A DNA stretch of 8,063 nt from Acidobacteriota bacterium (GCA_027458945.1 DAIDOU010000207.1:1-8063); one strand, 5' to 3'. Counted from the stretch's first letter, positions 1-7,292 are shown. Translations and numbers: made by a program. The notes: generated by a model from the letters alone, not told the origin.

Positions 1-2726
1 GGATGCATCAGCTGCGCCTGCGCCGCGGCCAGGCGCGCGATCGGCACCCGGAACGGCGAGCACGAGACGTAGTCCATCCCCACGATGTGGCAGAACTCGA
101 CCGAGGACGGCTCGCCGCCGTGCTCACCGCAGATCCCGACCTTCAGCTTCGGCCGCGTGGCGCGGCCACGGTTGATCCCCATCTCGACGAGCTGGCCCAC
201 ACCCTCCCGGTCGAGGACCTGGAACGGGTCGGCGGCGAGCAGCTTCTTCTCCAGGTACTCCGGCACGAAGCCGCCGATGTCGTCGCGCGAGAAGCCGAAC
301 GACATCTGCGTGAGGTCGTTGGTCCCGAACGAGAAGAATTCGGCGGTCGCCGCGATCCGGTCGGCGGTGAGCGCCGCGCGCGGGATCTCGATCATCGTCC
401 CGTACAGGTGCGGGATCGCCTTGACGCCGTAGGCGGCGCACACCTCGTCGTGAACCCGCTTCGCGATTGCCTTCTGGTCGTCGAGCTCGGCGACGAGGCC
501 GACGACCGGCACCATGATCTCGGGGAACACCTTCTTCCCCTCGCGCGTCAGCTCCAGCGCGGACTCGAAGATGGCGCGGAACTGCATCTCCGAGATCTCG
601 GGGAACGTCACGCCGAGGCGCACGCCGCGGTGCCCCATCATCGGGTTCGACTCGTGCAGGTCGTCGGCGCGCTTGGCCAGCTCGGCGGCGGTAATGCCGA
701 GCGAGGCGGCGAGCTTCTCGCGCTCGTCCTCGCGCGTCGGCACGAACTCGTGCAGCGGCGGGTCGAGCAGGCGGATCGTGACCGGCAGCCCGTCCATGAC
801 CGCGAGCGTCGCCTTGATGTCCTTCTTGACGAACGGGTACAGCTCGGCGAGGGCGGCCCGCCGCTCGGCCTGGCTCCCCGACACGATCATCTTGCGCAGC
901 AGGAACAGCGGCTGCTCGGAGCCCTTGCCGTAGAACATGTGCTCGGTGCGGAACAGCCCGATCCCCTCGGCGCCGAAGCCGCGGGCGTTGGCCGCGTCCT
1001 CCGGGGTGTCCGCGTTGGTGCGCACCTTCATCGCACGGATCGCGTCGGCGAGCGCCATGAACTTGACGAAGCGCGGGTTCTCGGTGGCGTCCACCATCGC
1101 CAGCGCGCCGGCGTAGACCAGGCCGCGGGTGCCGTTGAGGGTGATCTCGTCCCCCTCGCGGAAGGTGCGGCCGGACGCCAGCATCGTGCGGTTGTGCACG
1201 TCGACGGTCACGCCGCCGGCACCGACGATGCAGCACTTCCCCCACCCGCGGGCGACGAGCGCCGCGTGCGAGGTCATGCCGCCGCGCGCGGTCAGGATCC
1301 CGACCGCGGCCCGCATCCCCTCGACGTCCTCCGGGTTGGTCTCCTCGCGCACGAGGACCACCCGCTTGCCCGCCTTCGTCCAGGCGACGGCGTCGGCGGC
1401 GGTGAAGACGATCTGCCCCTTGGCGCCGCCGGGCCCGGCCGGCAGCCCCTTGGCGATCGCCTCGGCGCGCTTCTCGGCCGCCGGGTCGACGATCGGGTGG
1501 AGCAGCTCGTCGAGCTGGGCGGGGGCGAGGCGCATCACCGCCTCCGGCTTCCTGATCAGCCGCTCCTCGAGCATGTCCATCGCCATGTTGAGCGCGGCGG
1601 TGCCGGTGCGCTTGCCGGAGCGGCACTGCAGCATCCACAGCCGCCCCTCCTGGATCGTGAACTCGATGTCCTGCATGTCGCGGTAGTGGCGCTCGAGGGT
1701 GTCGCGGATCCCGTGCAGCGTCGCGTACACCGCCGGCATCGCCGTCTCGAGCGACGGCAGCGCCCGGTTCTGATCGTTCTTCGTCGCCTCGTTGAGCGGG
1801 TTCGGGGTGCGGATCCCCGCGACCACGTCCTCGCCCTGGGCGTTGACCAGCCACTCGCCGTAGAACTTGTTCTCGCCGGTGGCCGGGTTGCGGGTGAACG
1901 CCACGCCGGTCGCCGAGGTGTCGCCCATGTTGCCGAACACCATCGCCTGCACCGTGACCGCCGTCCCCCACTCGTCGGGGATCCCCTCGATGCGGCGGTA
2001 GGAGATCGCGCGCCTGCCGTTCCACGAGGCGAACACCGCGCCGATCCCGCCCCACAGCTGCTCGGCCGGGTCGTCCGGGAACTCGGTGCCGAGCGCCCCG
2101 CGCACCCGCGTTTTGAAGTTCCCCACCAGCTCCTCGAGGTCCGCGTCGGTGAGGTCGGCATCGGAGGCGCGGCCGCGCGCCTGCTTCATCTCGTGCAGCA
2201 TGCGGTCGAGCTGCTGCCGGATCCCCTGCCCCTCCGCCGGCTCGATCCCCGCCGCCTTTTCCATCACGACGTCGGAGTACATCATGATCAGGCGGCGGTA
2301 GGCGTCGTAGACGAAGCGCGGGTTGCCCGTCTTCGCGATCAGTCCCGGGATCGTCGCCGAACACAGCCCGACGTTGAGGACGGTTTCCATCATCCCCGGC
2401 ATCGACTTGCGCGCCCCGGAGCGGACCGAGACGAGCAGCGGGTTCCTGGCGTCCCCGAACTTCGCCCCCATCACCTTCTCGACCCGCGCGAGCGCCTGCT
2501 GGACGTCGGCCCGCAGCGCCTTCGGGTACGAGCGGCCGTGCTCGTAATAGTGGGTGCACAGCTCGGTCGTGATGGTGAAGCCGGCCGGCACCGGGATGCC
2601 GAGGTTCGCCATCTCGGCGAGGTTGGCGCCCTTGCCGCCGAGGAGGTTCTTCATGTCGGCGCGGCCGTCCGCCCGGCCGCCACCGAAGGAGTAGACCATC
2701 TTCTTCGTCTTCGTTGTCGTCGCCAC
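1..2726 (-). CDS. ppdK: Pyruvate, phosphate dikinase (3' end cut by window)
   Basis: Cytosolic enzyme that interconverts ATP + Pi + pyruvate and AMP + PPi + PEP through a phosphohistidine on a swivelling domain. I translated the frame by hand: 908 codons with no stop. The N-terminal ATP-grasp region has GGKGANLAEM (Lys32) and VSVRSGARKSMPGMMET (Arg102). Glu355 and Gln367 match the nucleotide-binding Glu323/Gln335 of the Clostridium symbiosum enzyme as I recall it. The phosphoryl carrier is His487 in GGMTSHAALVARG. The C-terminal PEP/pyruvate barrel keeps Arg593 (GLFRTEHMF), Arg652 (IRLLDPPLHEF), Glu780 (MIEIPRAAL), Asn803 (FGTNDLTQM) and Cys866 (GICGEHGG). All catalytic residues are therefore present. 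The last visible stretch, ARLAAAQAQLMH, aligns with the family terminus, so only a few residues lie beyond the edge. The GTG at 2726 is chosen because GGAGG sits six bases upstream; an in-frame GTG at 2732 lies inside that site. The protein is about 35 residues longer than the C. symbiosum enzyme, partly from an insert near residues 309-331. It lies 76 bases behind glyS on the same strand. Confidence 0.97.
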   Translation of the reverse strand, partial: MATTTKTKKMVYSFGGGRADGRADMKNLLGGKGANLAEMANLGIPVPAGFTITTELCTHYYEHGRSYPKALRADVQQALARVEKVMGAKFGDARNPLLVSVRSGARKSMPGMMETVLNVGLCSATIPGLIAKTGNPRFVYDAYRRLIMMYSDVVMEKAAGIEPAEGQGIRQQLDRMLHEMKQARGRASDADLTDADLEELVGNFKTRVRGALGTEFPDDPAEQLWGGIGAVFASWNGRRAISYRRIEGIPDEWGTAVTVQAMVFGNMGDTSATGVAFTRNPATGENKFYGEWLVNAQGEDVVAGIRTPNPLNEATKNDQNRALPSLETAMPAVYATLHGIRDTLERHYRDMQDIEFTIQEGRLWMLQCRSGKRTGTAALNMAMDMLEERLIRKPEAVMRLAPAQLDELLHPIVDPAAEKRAEAIAKGLPAGPGGAKGQIVFTAADAVAWTKAGKRVVLVREETNPEDVEGMRAAVGILTARGGMTSHAALVARGWGKCCIVGAGGVTVDVHNRTMLASGRTFREGDEITLNGTRGLVYAGALAMVDATENPRFVKFMALADAIRAMKVRTNADTPEDAANARGFGAEGIGLFRTEHMFYGKGSEQPLFLLRKMIVSGSQAERRAALAELYPFVKKDIKATLAVMDGLPVTIRLLDPPLHEFVPTREDEREKLAASLGITAAELAKRADDLHESNPMMGHRGVRLGVTFPEISEMQFRAIFESALELTREGKKVFPEIMVPVVGLVAELDDQKAIAKRVHDEVCAAYGVKAIPHLYGTMIEIPRAALTADRIAATAEFFSFGTNDLTQMSFGFSRDDIGGFVPEYLEKKLLAADPFQVLDREGVGQLVEMGINRGRATRPKLKVGICGEHGGEPSSVEFCHIVGMDYVSCSPFRVPIARLAAAQAQLMH

Positions 2727-2731
2727 GATCA

Positions 2732-2738
2732 CCCTCCC
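2732..2738 (-). promoter_or_regulatory. Ribosome binding site of ppdK
   Basis: The minus strand reads GGGAGGG here. Its GGAGG core ends six bases before the GTG at 2726, an ideal Shine-Dalgarno spacing. This fixes the start at 2726 rather than at the in-frame GTG at 2732, which overlaps the site. Confidence 0.75.
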
Positions 2739-2745
2739 GAACCGG

Positions 2746-2788
2746 GGGCGGGTCGCACCCGCCCGCGGGCCGCGCGGTCCGCGGCCCG
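2746..2788 (-). other. Two back-to-back perfect hairpins between glyS and ppdK
   Basis: The 76-base gap between the glyS stop and the ppdK start holds two perfect inverted repeats one base apart. The first in the transcript (2766-2788) has nine-base arms CGGGCCGCG/CGCGGCCCG around a five-base loop. The second (2746-2764) has eight-base arms GGGCGGGT/ACCCGCCC around a three-base loop. Together they fill most of the gap and end seven bases before the ppdK ribosome binding site. No run of T follows either one, so they are not classic intrinsic terminators. A partial terminator or attenuator, or an mRNA-stabilising barrier between the two genes, would fit. The pairing is seen directly; the role is inferred. 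Confidence 0.6.
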
Positions 2789-2802
2789 GTCGTCCCAACC
2801 GC

Positions 2803-4881
2803 TCACTGAGCCGAAAGCCTGGACACGTCGGCCAGGCGCAGGAACAGCGCCTCGACGCGGGCCAGCAGCGCCAGCCGCGCCGCGCGCAGCCCCTCGTCGT
2901 CGCAGATCACGAGCACGTCGGTGAAGAACGCGTCAAGCGGCGCGGCCAGGCCCGCGAGCGCGCGCAGCCCGGCCGCGTGGTCGCCGCGCCCGGCCGAGCG
3001 CTGCACCTCTTTCTCGGCCTTCTGCACGGCCGCCAGCAGCTCGCGCTCGGCCTTCTCCCGCAACAGCTCGGCGGCGAACCGCCCGGAGCCGCCCTTGGCC
3101 ACCATGTTGCGGACGCGCTTGAACGCCACCGCGAGCGAGGCGAACACCTCCTCGCCGCGCACCGCCTCGAGGGCGCGGGCGCGGGCCGCATCGTCCGGGA
3201 CGACGCCCCAGCGCGCCGCCAGCACCGCGTCGGCGACCTCGGGCTTCACGCTCGCGGCCGCGGTGAGGTAGTGGCGCACCCGCTCGCGTACGAACTCGCG
3301 CAGCGCGGTCGTCGCAGCTTCGTCGCCGCCGCGCCTCGTCACGGCCGCGGCGGCCGCCGCCTGCAGGTCGCACGCGAGCGGCGTCTCGGCGCAGATCCGC
3401 ACGACCGCGAGCGCCGCACGCCGCAGCGCGAACGGGTCCTTGCTCCCCGACGGCACCTCGCCGGCGGCGAACAGGCCGGCGAGCGTGTCGAGCCGGTCGG
3501 CGACGCCGACGACCGCCGCCACCGGGCCGCGCGGCAGCGCGCCGTCGAGGCCCGCCGGCGTGTACTGGTCGTACACCGCCTGCCACACCGCCTCGGGCTC
3601 GCCGTCGAGACGCGCGTAGATGCCGCCGACGACCCCCTGCAGCTCGGCGAACTCGCCGACCATCGCGGTCACCAGGTCGGCCTTCGCCAGCTCGCAGGCG
3701 CGCCGCAGCGCGTCGCCGTCCACGGCCGTCCCGGCGGTCGCGGCGAGCTCGGCGGCGAGGCCGGCGATCAGCTCGCTCTTGCGCGCGAACGTGCCGAGCT
3801 TCTGGTGCACGAGCACGTTCTCGAGCGCCGGTCGGCGCGCGGCGAGCGGCTCCTTGCGGTCGTGTTCGAAGAAGAAGGCGGCGTCGGTCAGGCGCGCGCC
3901 GGCGACCCACTCGTTGCCGCGCCGGATCAGCCCTTGCGGGTCCGAGGCGCGGTCGCAGACCGCCAGAAAGTACGGCGCGACCTTCCCCGCGCGCGTGAGC
4001 ACCAGGCACTTCTGGTGGTGGCGCAGCGTCGTGACGAGCACCTCTTCCGGCAGCTGCAGGAACCGCTCCGCGATCTCCCCGCGCAGCACCCCGGGGTGCT
4101 CGACCAGCTCGACGAGCTCAGCGAGCAGCTCGGGGTCGGGCCGGATCTCGCAGCCCACCTCGGTCGCGAGGCGGTGCGCGGCCGCCTCGAGCGCGGTCCG
4201 CCGCGCCTCGGGATCGATCTCCACGCCGGCGGCGCGCAGCCGCTCGGCGTACGCGGGGAAGCCTGCCGCGCCCTCGAGCTCGACGCGCGCCGGCGCCATC
4301 ACGCGGTGGCCGAACGTCCCCGTCGAGGCGACGACCCCGAACAGCTCCACCGGCACCAGCGTCGTGAGCTTCCCGCTCCCGAACAGCGCGAGGATGTTGT
4401 GCAGCGGCCGCACGAAGACGTGCTCGCCCTTCCCCCAGCGCATCGTCTTGGGGAAGTGGAGCGAGCGCACGACCCGCGCGGTGATCTCGGCGAGTACCTC
4501 GGGGACGGGCCGCCCGGGCAACAGCTTCGTCGCCGCGATGACGTCGCCCTTGGCTCCCTTGACGACGCGCAGCGCGTCCACGCCGACGCCCTGTCCCTTG
4601 GCGAACCCGGTCGCGGCCGGTGTCGGCGACCCGTCGGCGGTGAACGCGGCCTTGACGGACGGCCCCGTCACCTCCTCCTCGCGGTCCGGCTGCAGCGCGG
4701 GGAGCCCGGCGACGTGCACCGCCAGGCGGCGGACGGTCGAGTAGACGCTCACGGACGCACCGGCGAGCGCGGCGCCCGCGAGCTCGGCGTCGAAGGAGGC
4801 GCGCAGCTCGGCGCGCGCGCCCGGAAGGGCGTTGGCGGGGATCTCCTCGCAGAGCAGCTCGAGCAGGTACTCGGCGCTCAT
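2803..4881 (-). CDS. glyS: Glycyl-tRNA synthetase beta subunit
   Basis: Beta chain of the heterotetrameric (alpha2-beta2) glycyl-tRNA synthetase. It recognises and binds tRNA-Gly, while the alpha chain activates glycine. The 692 residues are close to the family's usual ~690. Family landmarks appear in order: LLELLCEEIPA near the start (6-16), FPKTMRWGKGEH (143-154), TTLRHHQKCLVL (284-295), LTDAAFFFEHDRKEPL (331-346), the HD-like middle region with KADLVTAMVGEFAELQGV (400-417), and ADRLDTLAGLF followed by SGSKDPFALRRAAL (461-491). A helical C-terminal tRNA-binding part includes FKRVRNMVAKG (587-597). The start ATG overlaps the glyQ stop as ATGA, so translation is probably coupled to glyQ; only a weak AAGGGCGGG-like site precedes it. 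The gene is intact, contains no TTA, CTA or TCA codon, and ends in TGA at 2803-2805. Confidence 0.98.
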   Translation of the reverse strand: MSAEYLLELLCEEIPANALPGARAELRASFDAELAGAALAGASVSVYSTVRRLAVHVAGLPALQPDREEEVTGPSVKAAFTADGSPTPAATGFAKGQGVGVDALRVVKGAKGDVIAATKLLPGRPVPEVLAEITARVVRSLHFPKTMRWGKGEHVFVRPLHNILALFGSGKLTTLVPVELFGVVASTGTFGHRVMAPARVELEGAAGFPAYAERLRAAGVEIDPEARRTALEAAAHRLATEVGCEIRPDPELLAELVELVEHPGVLRGEIAERFLQLPEEVLVTTLRHHQKCLVLTRAGKVAPYFLAVCDRASDPQGLIRRGNEWVAGARLTDAAFFFEHDRKEPLAARRPALENVLVHQKLGTFARKSELIAGLAAELAATAGTAVDGDALRRACELAKADLVTAMVGEFAELQGVVGGIYARLDGEPEAVWQAVYDQYTPAGLDGALPRGPVAAVVGVADRLDTLAGLFAAGEVPSGSKDPFALRRAALAVVRICAETPLACDLQAAAAAAVTRRGGDEAATTALREFVRERVRHYLTAAASVKPEVADAVLAARWGVVPDDAARARALEAVRGEEVFASLAVAFKRVRNMVAKGGSGRFAAELLREKAERELLAAVQKAEKEVQRSAGRGDHAAGLRALAGLAAPLDAFFTDVLVICDDEGLRAARLALLARVEALFLRLADVSRLSAQ

Positions 4882-5825
4882 CGCGACCCGCCCTTGGGGG
4901 CCTTCCCCGCCGCCGGAGCCCCGTTGGTCTTGCCGTTGCCGTTGACCCGCCCGAGCGGGAACCCGAGCCGCTCGCGCTGCTCGACGTAGGCGCGGGCGCA
5001 GCGGACGGCGATCTTGCGCACCCGCCCGATCAGCGCCACGCGCTCGGTCACGGCCACCGCGCCGCGCGCATCCATCAGGTTGAACAGGTGCGACATCTTC
5101 AACGCGGCCTCGAGCGCGGGGACGACGAGCGGCTCCTCCGGCTCGAGGCAGCGGCCCGCCTCACGCTCCCAGTCCTCGAAGTGGCGGCGCAGCATCTCGA
5201 CGTCGGCGAGGTCGAACGCGTAGCGCGACAGCTCGACCTCGTCCTGGTGGCGGATCTGGCCGTACTCGAGCCCGCCGCCCCACACCATCTTGAAGCCGTC
5301 GTCCTTGCGCTGGAGGAACATCGCGATGCGCTCGAGGCCGTACGTGATCTCGGCCGCGATCGGTTTCAACTCGATCCCGCCGGCCTGCTGGAAGTAGGTG
5401 AACTGCGTGATCTCCATCCCGTCGAGCAGGACCTGCCAGCCGACGCCCCAGGCGCCGAGGGTGGGCGATTCCCAGTTGTCCTCCTCGAAGCGCACGTCGT
5501 GCAGCTCCGGGTCGATGCCGAGCGCCGCCAGCGAGGCGAGGTAGAGCTGCTGCACGTCGCCCGGCGACGGCTTGAGGATCACCTGCATCTGTAAGTGCTT
5601 GCCGAAGCGGAACGGGTTCTCGCCGAAGCGCGCGTCGGCCGGGCGCCGCGACGGCTGCACGTACGCCACCCGGTACGGCTCCGGCCCGAGCACGCGCAGG
5701 AACGTCTCCGGGTGCATCGTGCCGGCACCGACCTCGATGTCGTACGGTTGCTGGATCACGCATCCCTGCTCGCTCCAGAAGCGGGAGAGCGAGAGGATCA
5801 GCTCTTGGAGGTTCACGAGACGCAC
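4878..5825 (-). CDS. glyQ: Glycyl-tRNA synthetase alpha subunit
   Basis: Catalytic class II chain of alpha2-beta2 glycyl-tRNA synthetase. It forms glycyl-AMP and, with GlyS, charges tRNA-Gly. The 315-residue protein matches the family throughout: WSEQGCVIQQPYDIEVGAGT (17-36), LGPEPYRVAYVQPSRRPAD (46-64), FGENPFRF (67-74), QVILKPSP (81-88), EEDNWESPTLGAWGVGWQV (114-132), ITQFTYFQQAGGIE (139-152) and the motif 3-like ITYGLERIAMF (160-170). After LGFPLG (288-293), where E. coli GlyQ nearly ends as I recall it, about 20 extra residues rich in Asn, Gly, Ala and Lys follow and run into the glyS overlap. The start is uncertain. The GTG at 5825 gives the longest frame, but the GTG at 5816 has GAGGTG six bases upstream and would give MNLQELILSL, which fits the family start well. 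Leu78 is encoded by TTA, the only such codon in the window. Confidence 0.97.
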   Translation of the reverse strand: MRLVNLQELILSLSRFWSEQGCVIQQPYDIEVGAGTMHPETFLRVLGPEPYRVAYVQPSRRPADARFGENPFRFGKHLQMQVILKPSPGDVQQLYLASLAALGIDPELHDVRFEEDNWESPTLGAWGVGWQVLLDGMEITQFTYFQQAGGIELKPIAAEITYGLERIAMFLQRKDDGFKMVWGGGLEYGQIRHQDEVELSRYAFDLADVEMLRRHFEDWEREAGRCLEPEEPLVVPALEAALKMSHLFNLMDARGAVAVTERVALIGRVRKIAVRCARAYVEQRERLGFPLGRVNGNGKTNGAPAAGKAPKGGSR

Positions 5826-5830
5826 CTCAT

Positions 5831-5844
5831 GCGGTCCCGACCGC
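5831..5844. repeat. Short near-perfect palindrome at the glyQ start
   Basis: GCGGTC and GACCGC arms separated by two bases lie five bases upstream of the GTG at 5825, inside the presumed glyQ leader. This could be a small operator or a weak hairpin affecting the start. In sequence this GC-rich a six-base match may also be chance. Confidence 0.3.
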
Positions 5845-5858
5845 GGCCGCGAGCGCGG

Positions 5859-5869
5859 AGCATAGCATA
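5859..5869 (-). promoter_or_regulatory. Candidate -10 element(s) for glyQ-glyS-ppdK
   Basis: The minus strand reads TATGCTATGCT, two overlapping copies of TATGCT (5859-5864 and 5864-5869). It is a small AT-rich island in a GC-rich gap. Either copy fits a housekeeping -10 (TANNNT) and would give a leader of roughly 25-35 bases before glyQ. No convincing -35 hexamer lies 16-18 bases upstream. The leader is too short for a T-box glycine riboswitch. Confidence 0.4.
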
Positions 5870-5878
5870 AGCCCCGGT

Positions 5879-5894
5879 GCGCCCTCTCGGGCGC
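5879..5894 (-). terminator. GC hairpin after the AtuA-family gene, possible terminator
   Basis: A perfect six-base stem GCGCCC/GGGCGC closes a four-base loop that reads GAGA, a GNRA tetraloop, on the minus-strand transcript. It starts 13 bases after the stop at 5908 and precedes the candidate glyQ -10. No T-run follows, so termination is only a suggestion from the position and the stem. It may separate the upstream gene from glyQS. Confidence 0.4.
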
Positions 5895-5907
5895 CGTGAC
5901 GGACCGC

Positions 5908-7278
5908 TCAGGACGATTCGACAGTCACCCGGACGTGCGGGTCGACGAGCTCCTTGCGCACCAGCGCCGGCCAGTAAGCCACGATCTCCTGAGCCTTCGG
6001 GCGGCCGCCGGCGAAACCGGTGACACCGGGCGGTCCCGAGGTCACCAGCGGCGCCAGCTCGTAGCCGAACCGGCTCACCGCTGCACGGTCCTCACCGCGC
6101 ACCGCGAGGTGCAGGACCACCTCGGGCGGGTCGGACGAGAGCTCCCCGAGGCCGGGGTGGCAGGCGCCCGCCCCGATGATCTCGGTCACGCGGTCCGCGT
6201 CGGGGAAGCGCACCCCGGCGCGGGCGAGGCGCTTCCACACGATCTCGGCGGCGAGGCGGGCCTTGTCGACCGCGCGCGGCCCGGAGACCGTGAGCTGCCC
6301 GGACGCCTTCCACCCGGCACGGTACGACGCCGACACCTTGTAGAAACGGGTGTTCGGCGCGCCGCGGACGCCGCTCACCCGCACCCGGCCGTCGCCCGCC
6401 GGCGCGAGCCGCGCCGAGGCGAAGTCGGCGACGCAGTCGGGGGTGATGTACGCGTGCGGATCGCCCATCTCGTAGACGAGTTGCTCGGCGACCGTTCCGA
6501 CGCTCACCAGCCCGCCGGTGCCGGGCTGCTTGGTGACCACGAAGCTCCCGTCGGGGTCGCACTCGACCACCGGGTAGCCGACGTCCCACAGGTCGGGGAC
6601 CTCCCACCAGCGCGTGTAGTTGCCGCCGGTCGCCTGGGCGCCGCACTCGATCACGTGGCCGGCGATCGTCCCGGCGGCCAGCAGGTCCCAGGCGTCCTCG
6701 GCCCAGCCGAACTCGTGCACGAGCGGGCCGAGCGCCAGCGAGGTGTCGGTGATCCGCCCGGCGAGCACGATCTGCGCGCCCCCGGCGAGCGCCTCGGCGA
6801 CCGGCCGTGCGCCCAGGTAGGCGTTGACCGAGAGGACCTTGGCACGCTCGTCGACGAGCGGGCGCTTCGTTTCCATGTGCTCGAGGCGGCACCCCGCCGC
6901 CAGCAGCTCGTCGACGTGCGGCAGCAGGTCGTCGCCCTCGACCACGCCGACGCGCAGCCCGGCGATCCCGAGCGCTCGCGCGACGCGCAGCGCTTCGTCG
7001 CGGCACGCCGCCGGGTTGAGCCCGCCGGCGTTGGTCACCACCTTGACCCCACGCTCGGCGATCAGCGGCAGCGCCCGTCGCAGCAGCGTGATGAAGTCGG
7101 ACGCGAACCCCTTGTGCGGGTCGCGCAGCCGCTGTCGCATCATGATCGACAGCGTGACTTCGGCCAGGTAATCGAGCCCCAGGTAGTCGAGCGGGCCGCG
7201 GCGCACGAGCTCGAGCGGCGCATCGATGCTGTCGCCCCAGAACCCCTGGCCGTTGCCGATGCGAAGCGTGCCCCTCAT
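5908..7278 (-). CDS. AtuA-family protein (DUF1446, acyclic terpene utilisation-like)
   Basis: A 456-residue soluble protein of the AtuA/DUF1446 family (Pfam PF07287 by recognition). The family is named from the citronellol/geraniol degradation cluster of Pseudomonas, but its reaction is not established as far as I know. Signature blocks: LRIGNGQGFWGD (5-16), LDYLGLDYLAEVTLSIM (30-46), VTNAGGLNPAACRDEA (81-96), LAGRITDTSLALGPLVHEFG (172-191), GHVIECGAQATGGNYTRWW (207-225) and, near the end, LVTSGPPGVTGFAGGRPKAQ (411-430). There is no signal peptide or membrane segment. The small extra C-terminal domain carried by some longer family members is not evident. The ATG at 7278 starts with the expected MRGTLRIGNGQGF; a G-rich stretch (GGGGGGT) just upstream may serve as the ribosome site. 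It is transcribed divergently from the HMG-CoA synthase gene, which supports a role in branched or isoprenoid acyl-CoA metabolism. Family assignment is secure; biochemical function and substrate are unknown. Confidence 0.9.
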   Translation of the reverse strand: MRGTLRIGNGQGFWGDSIDAPLELVRRGPLDYLGLDYLAEVTLSIMMRQRLRDPHKGFASDFITLLRRALPLIAERGVKVVTNAGGLNPAACRDEALRVARALGIAGLRVGVVEGDDLLPHVDELLAAGCRLEHMETKRPLVDERAKVLSVNAYLGARPVAEALAGGAQIVLAGRITDTSLALGPLVHEFGWAEDAWDLLAAGTIAGHVIECGAQATGGNYTRWWEVPDLWDVGYPVVECDPDGSFVVTKQPGTGGLVSVGTVAEQLVYEMGDPHAYITPDCVADFASARLAPAGDGRVRVSGVRGAPNTRFYKVSASYRAGWKASGQLTVSGPRAVDKARLAAEIVWKRLARAGVRFPDADRVTEIIGAGACHPGLGELSSDPPEVVLHLAVRGEDRAAVSRFGYELAPLVTSGPPGVTGFAGGRPKAQEIVAYWPALVRKELVDPHVRVTVESS

Positions 7279-7292
7279 GCACCCCCCGCGAC

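Noticed and set aside
124..2559. An 811-codon minus-strand open frame overlapping ppdK
   Set aside because: It is out of frame with the PPDK codons. Its translation is Arg/Gly/Ala-rich low complexity without family motifs, a typical high-GC shadow.
3..2924. A 973-codon open frame on the plus strand opposite ppdK
   Set aside because: It is codon-aligned with ppdK and stays open because ppdK has no TTA, CTA or TCA codons. Its product is Arg/Ala/His-rich with no recognisable domain, whereas the minus-strand frame is a full PPDK.
2977..4989. A 670-codon plus-strand open frame opposite glyS
   Set aside because: It is codon-aligned antisense to an intact, fully conserved glyS and has no domain of its own.
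5826..5907. T-box (glycine-sensing) leader upstream of glyQ
   Set aside because: The gap is only 82 bases and shows no T-box sequence or specifier-loop structure; a T-box leader needs considerably more.
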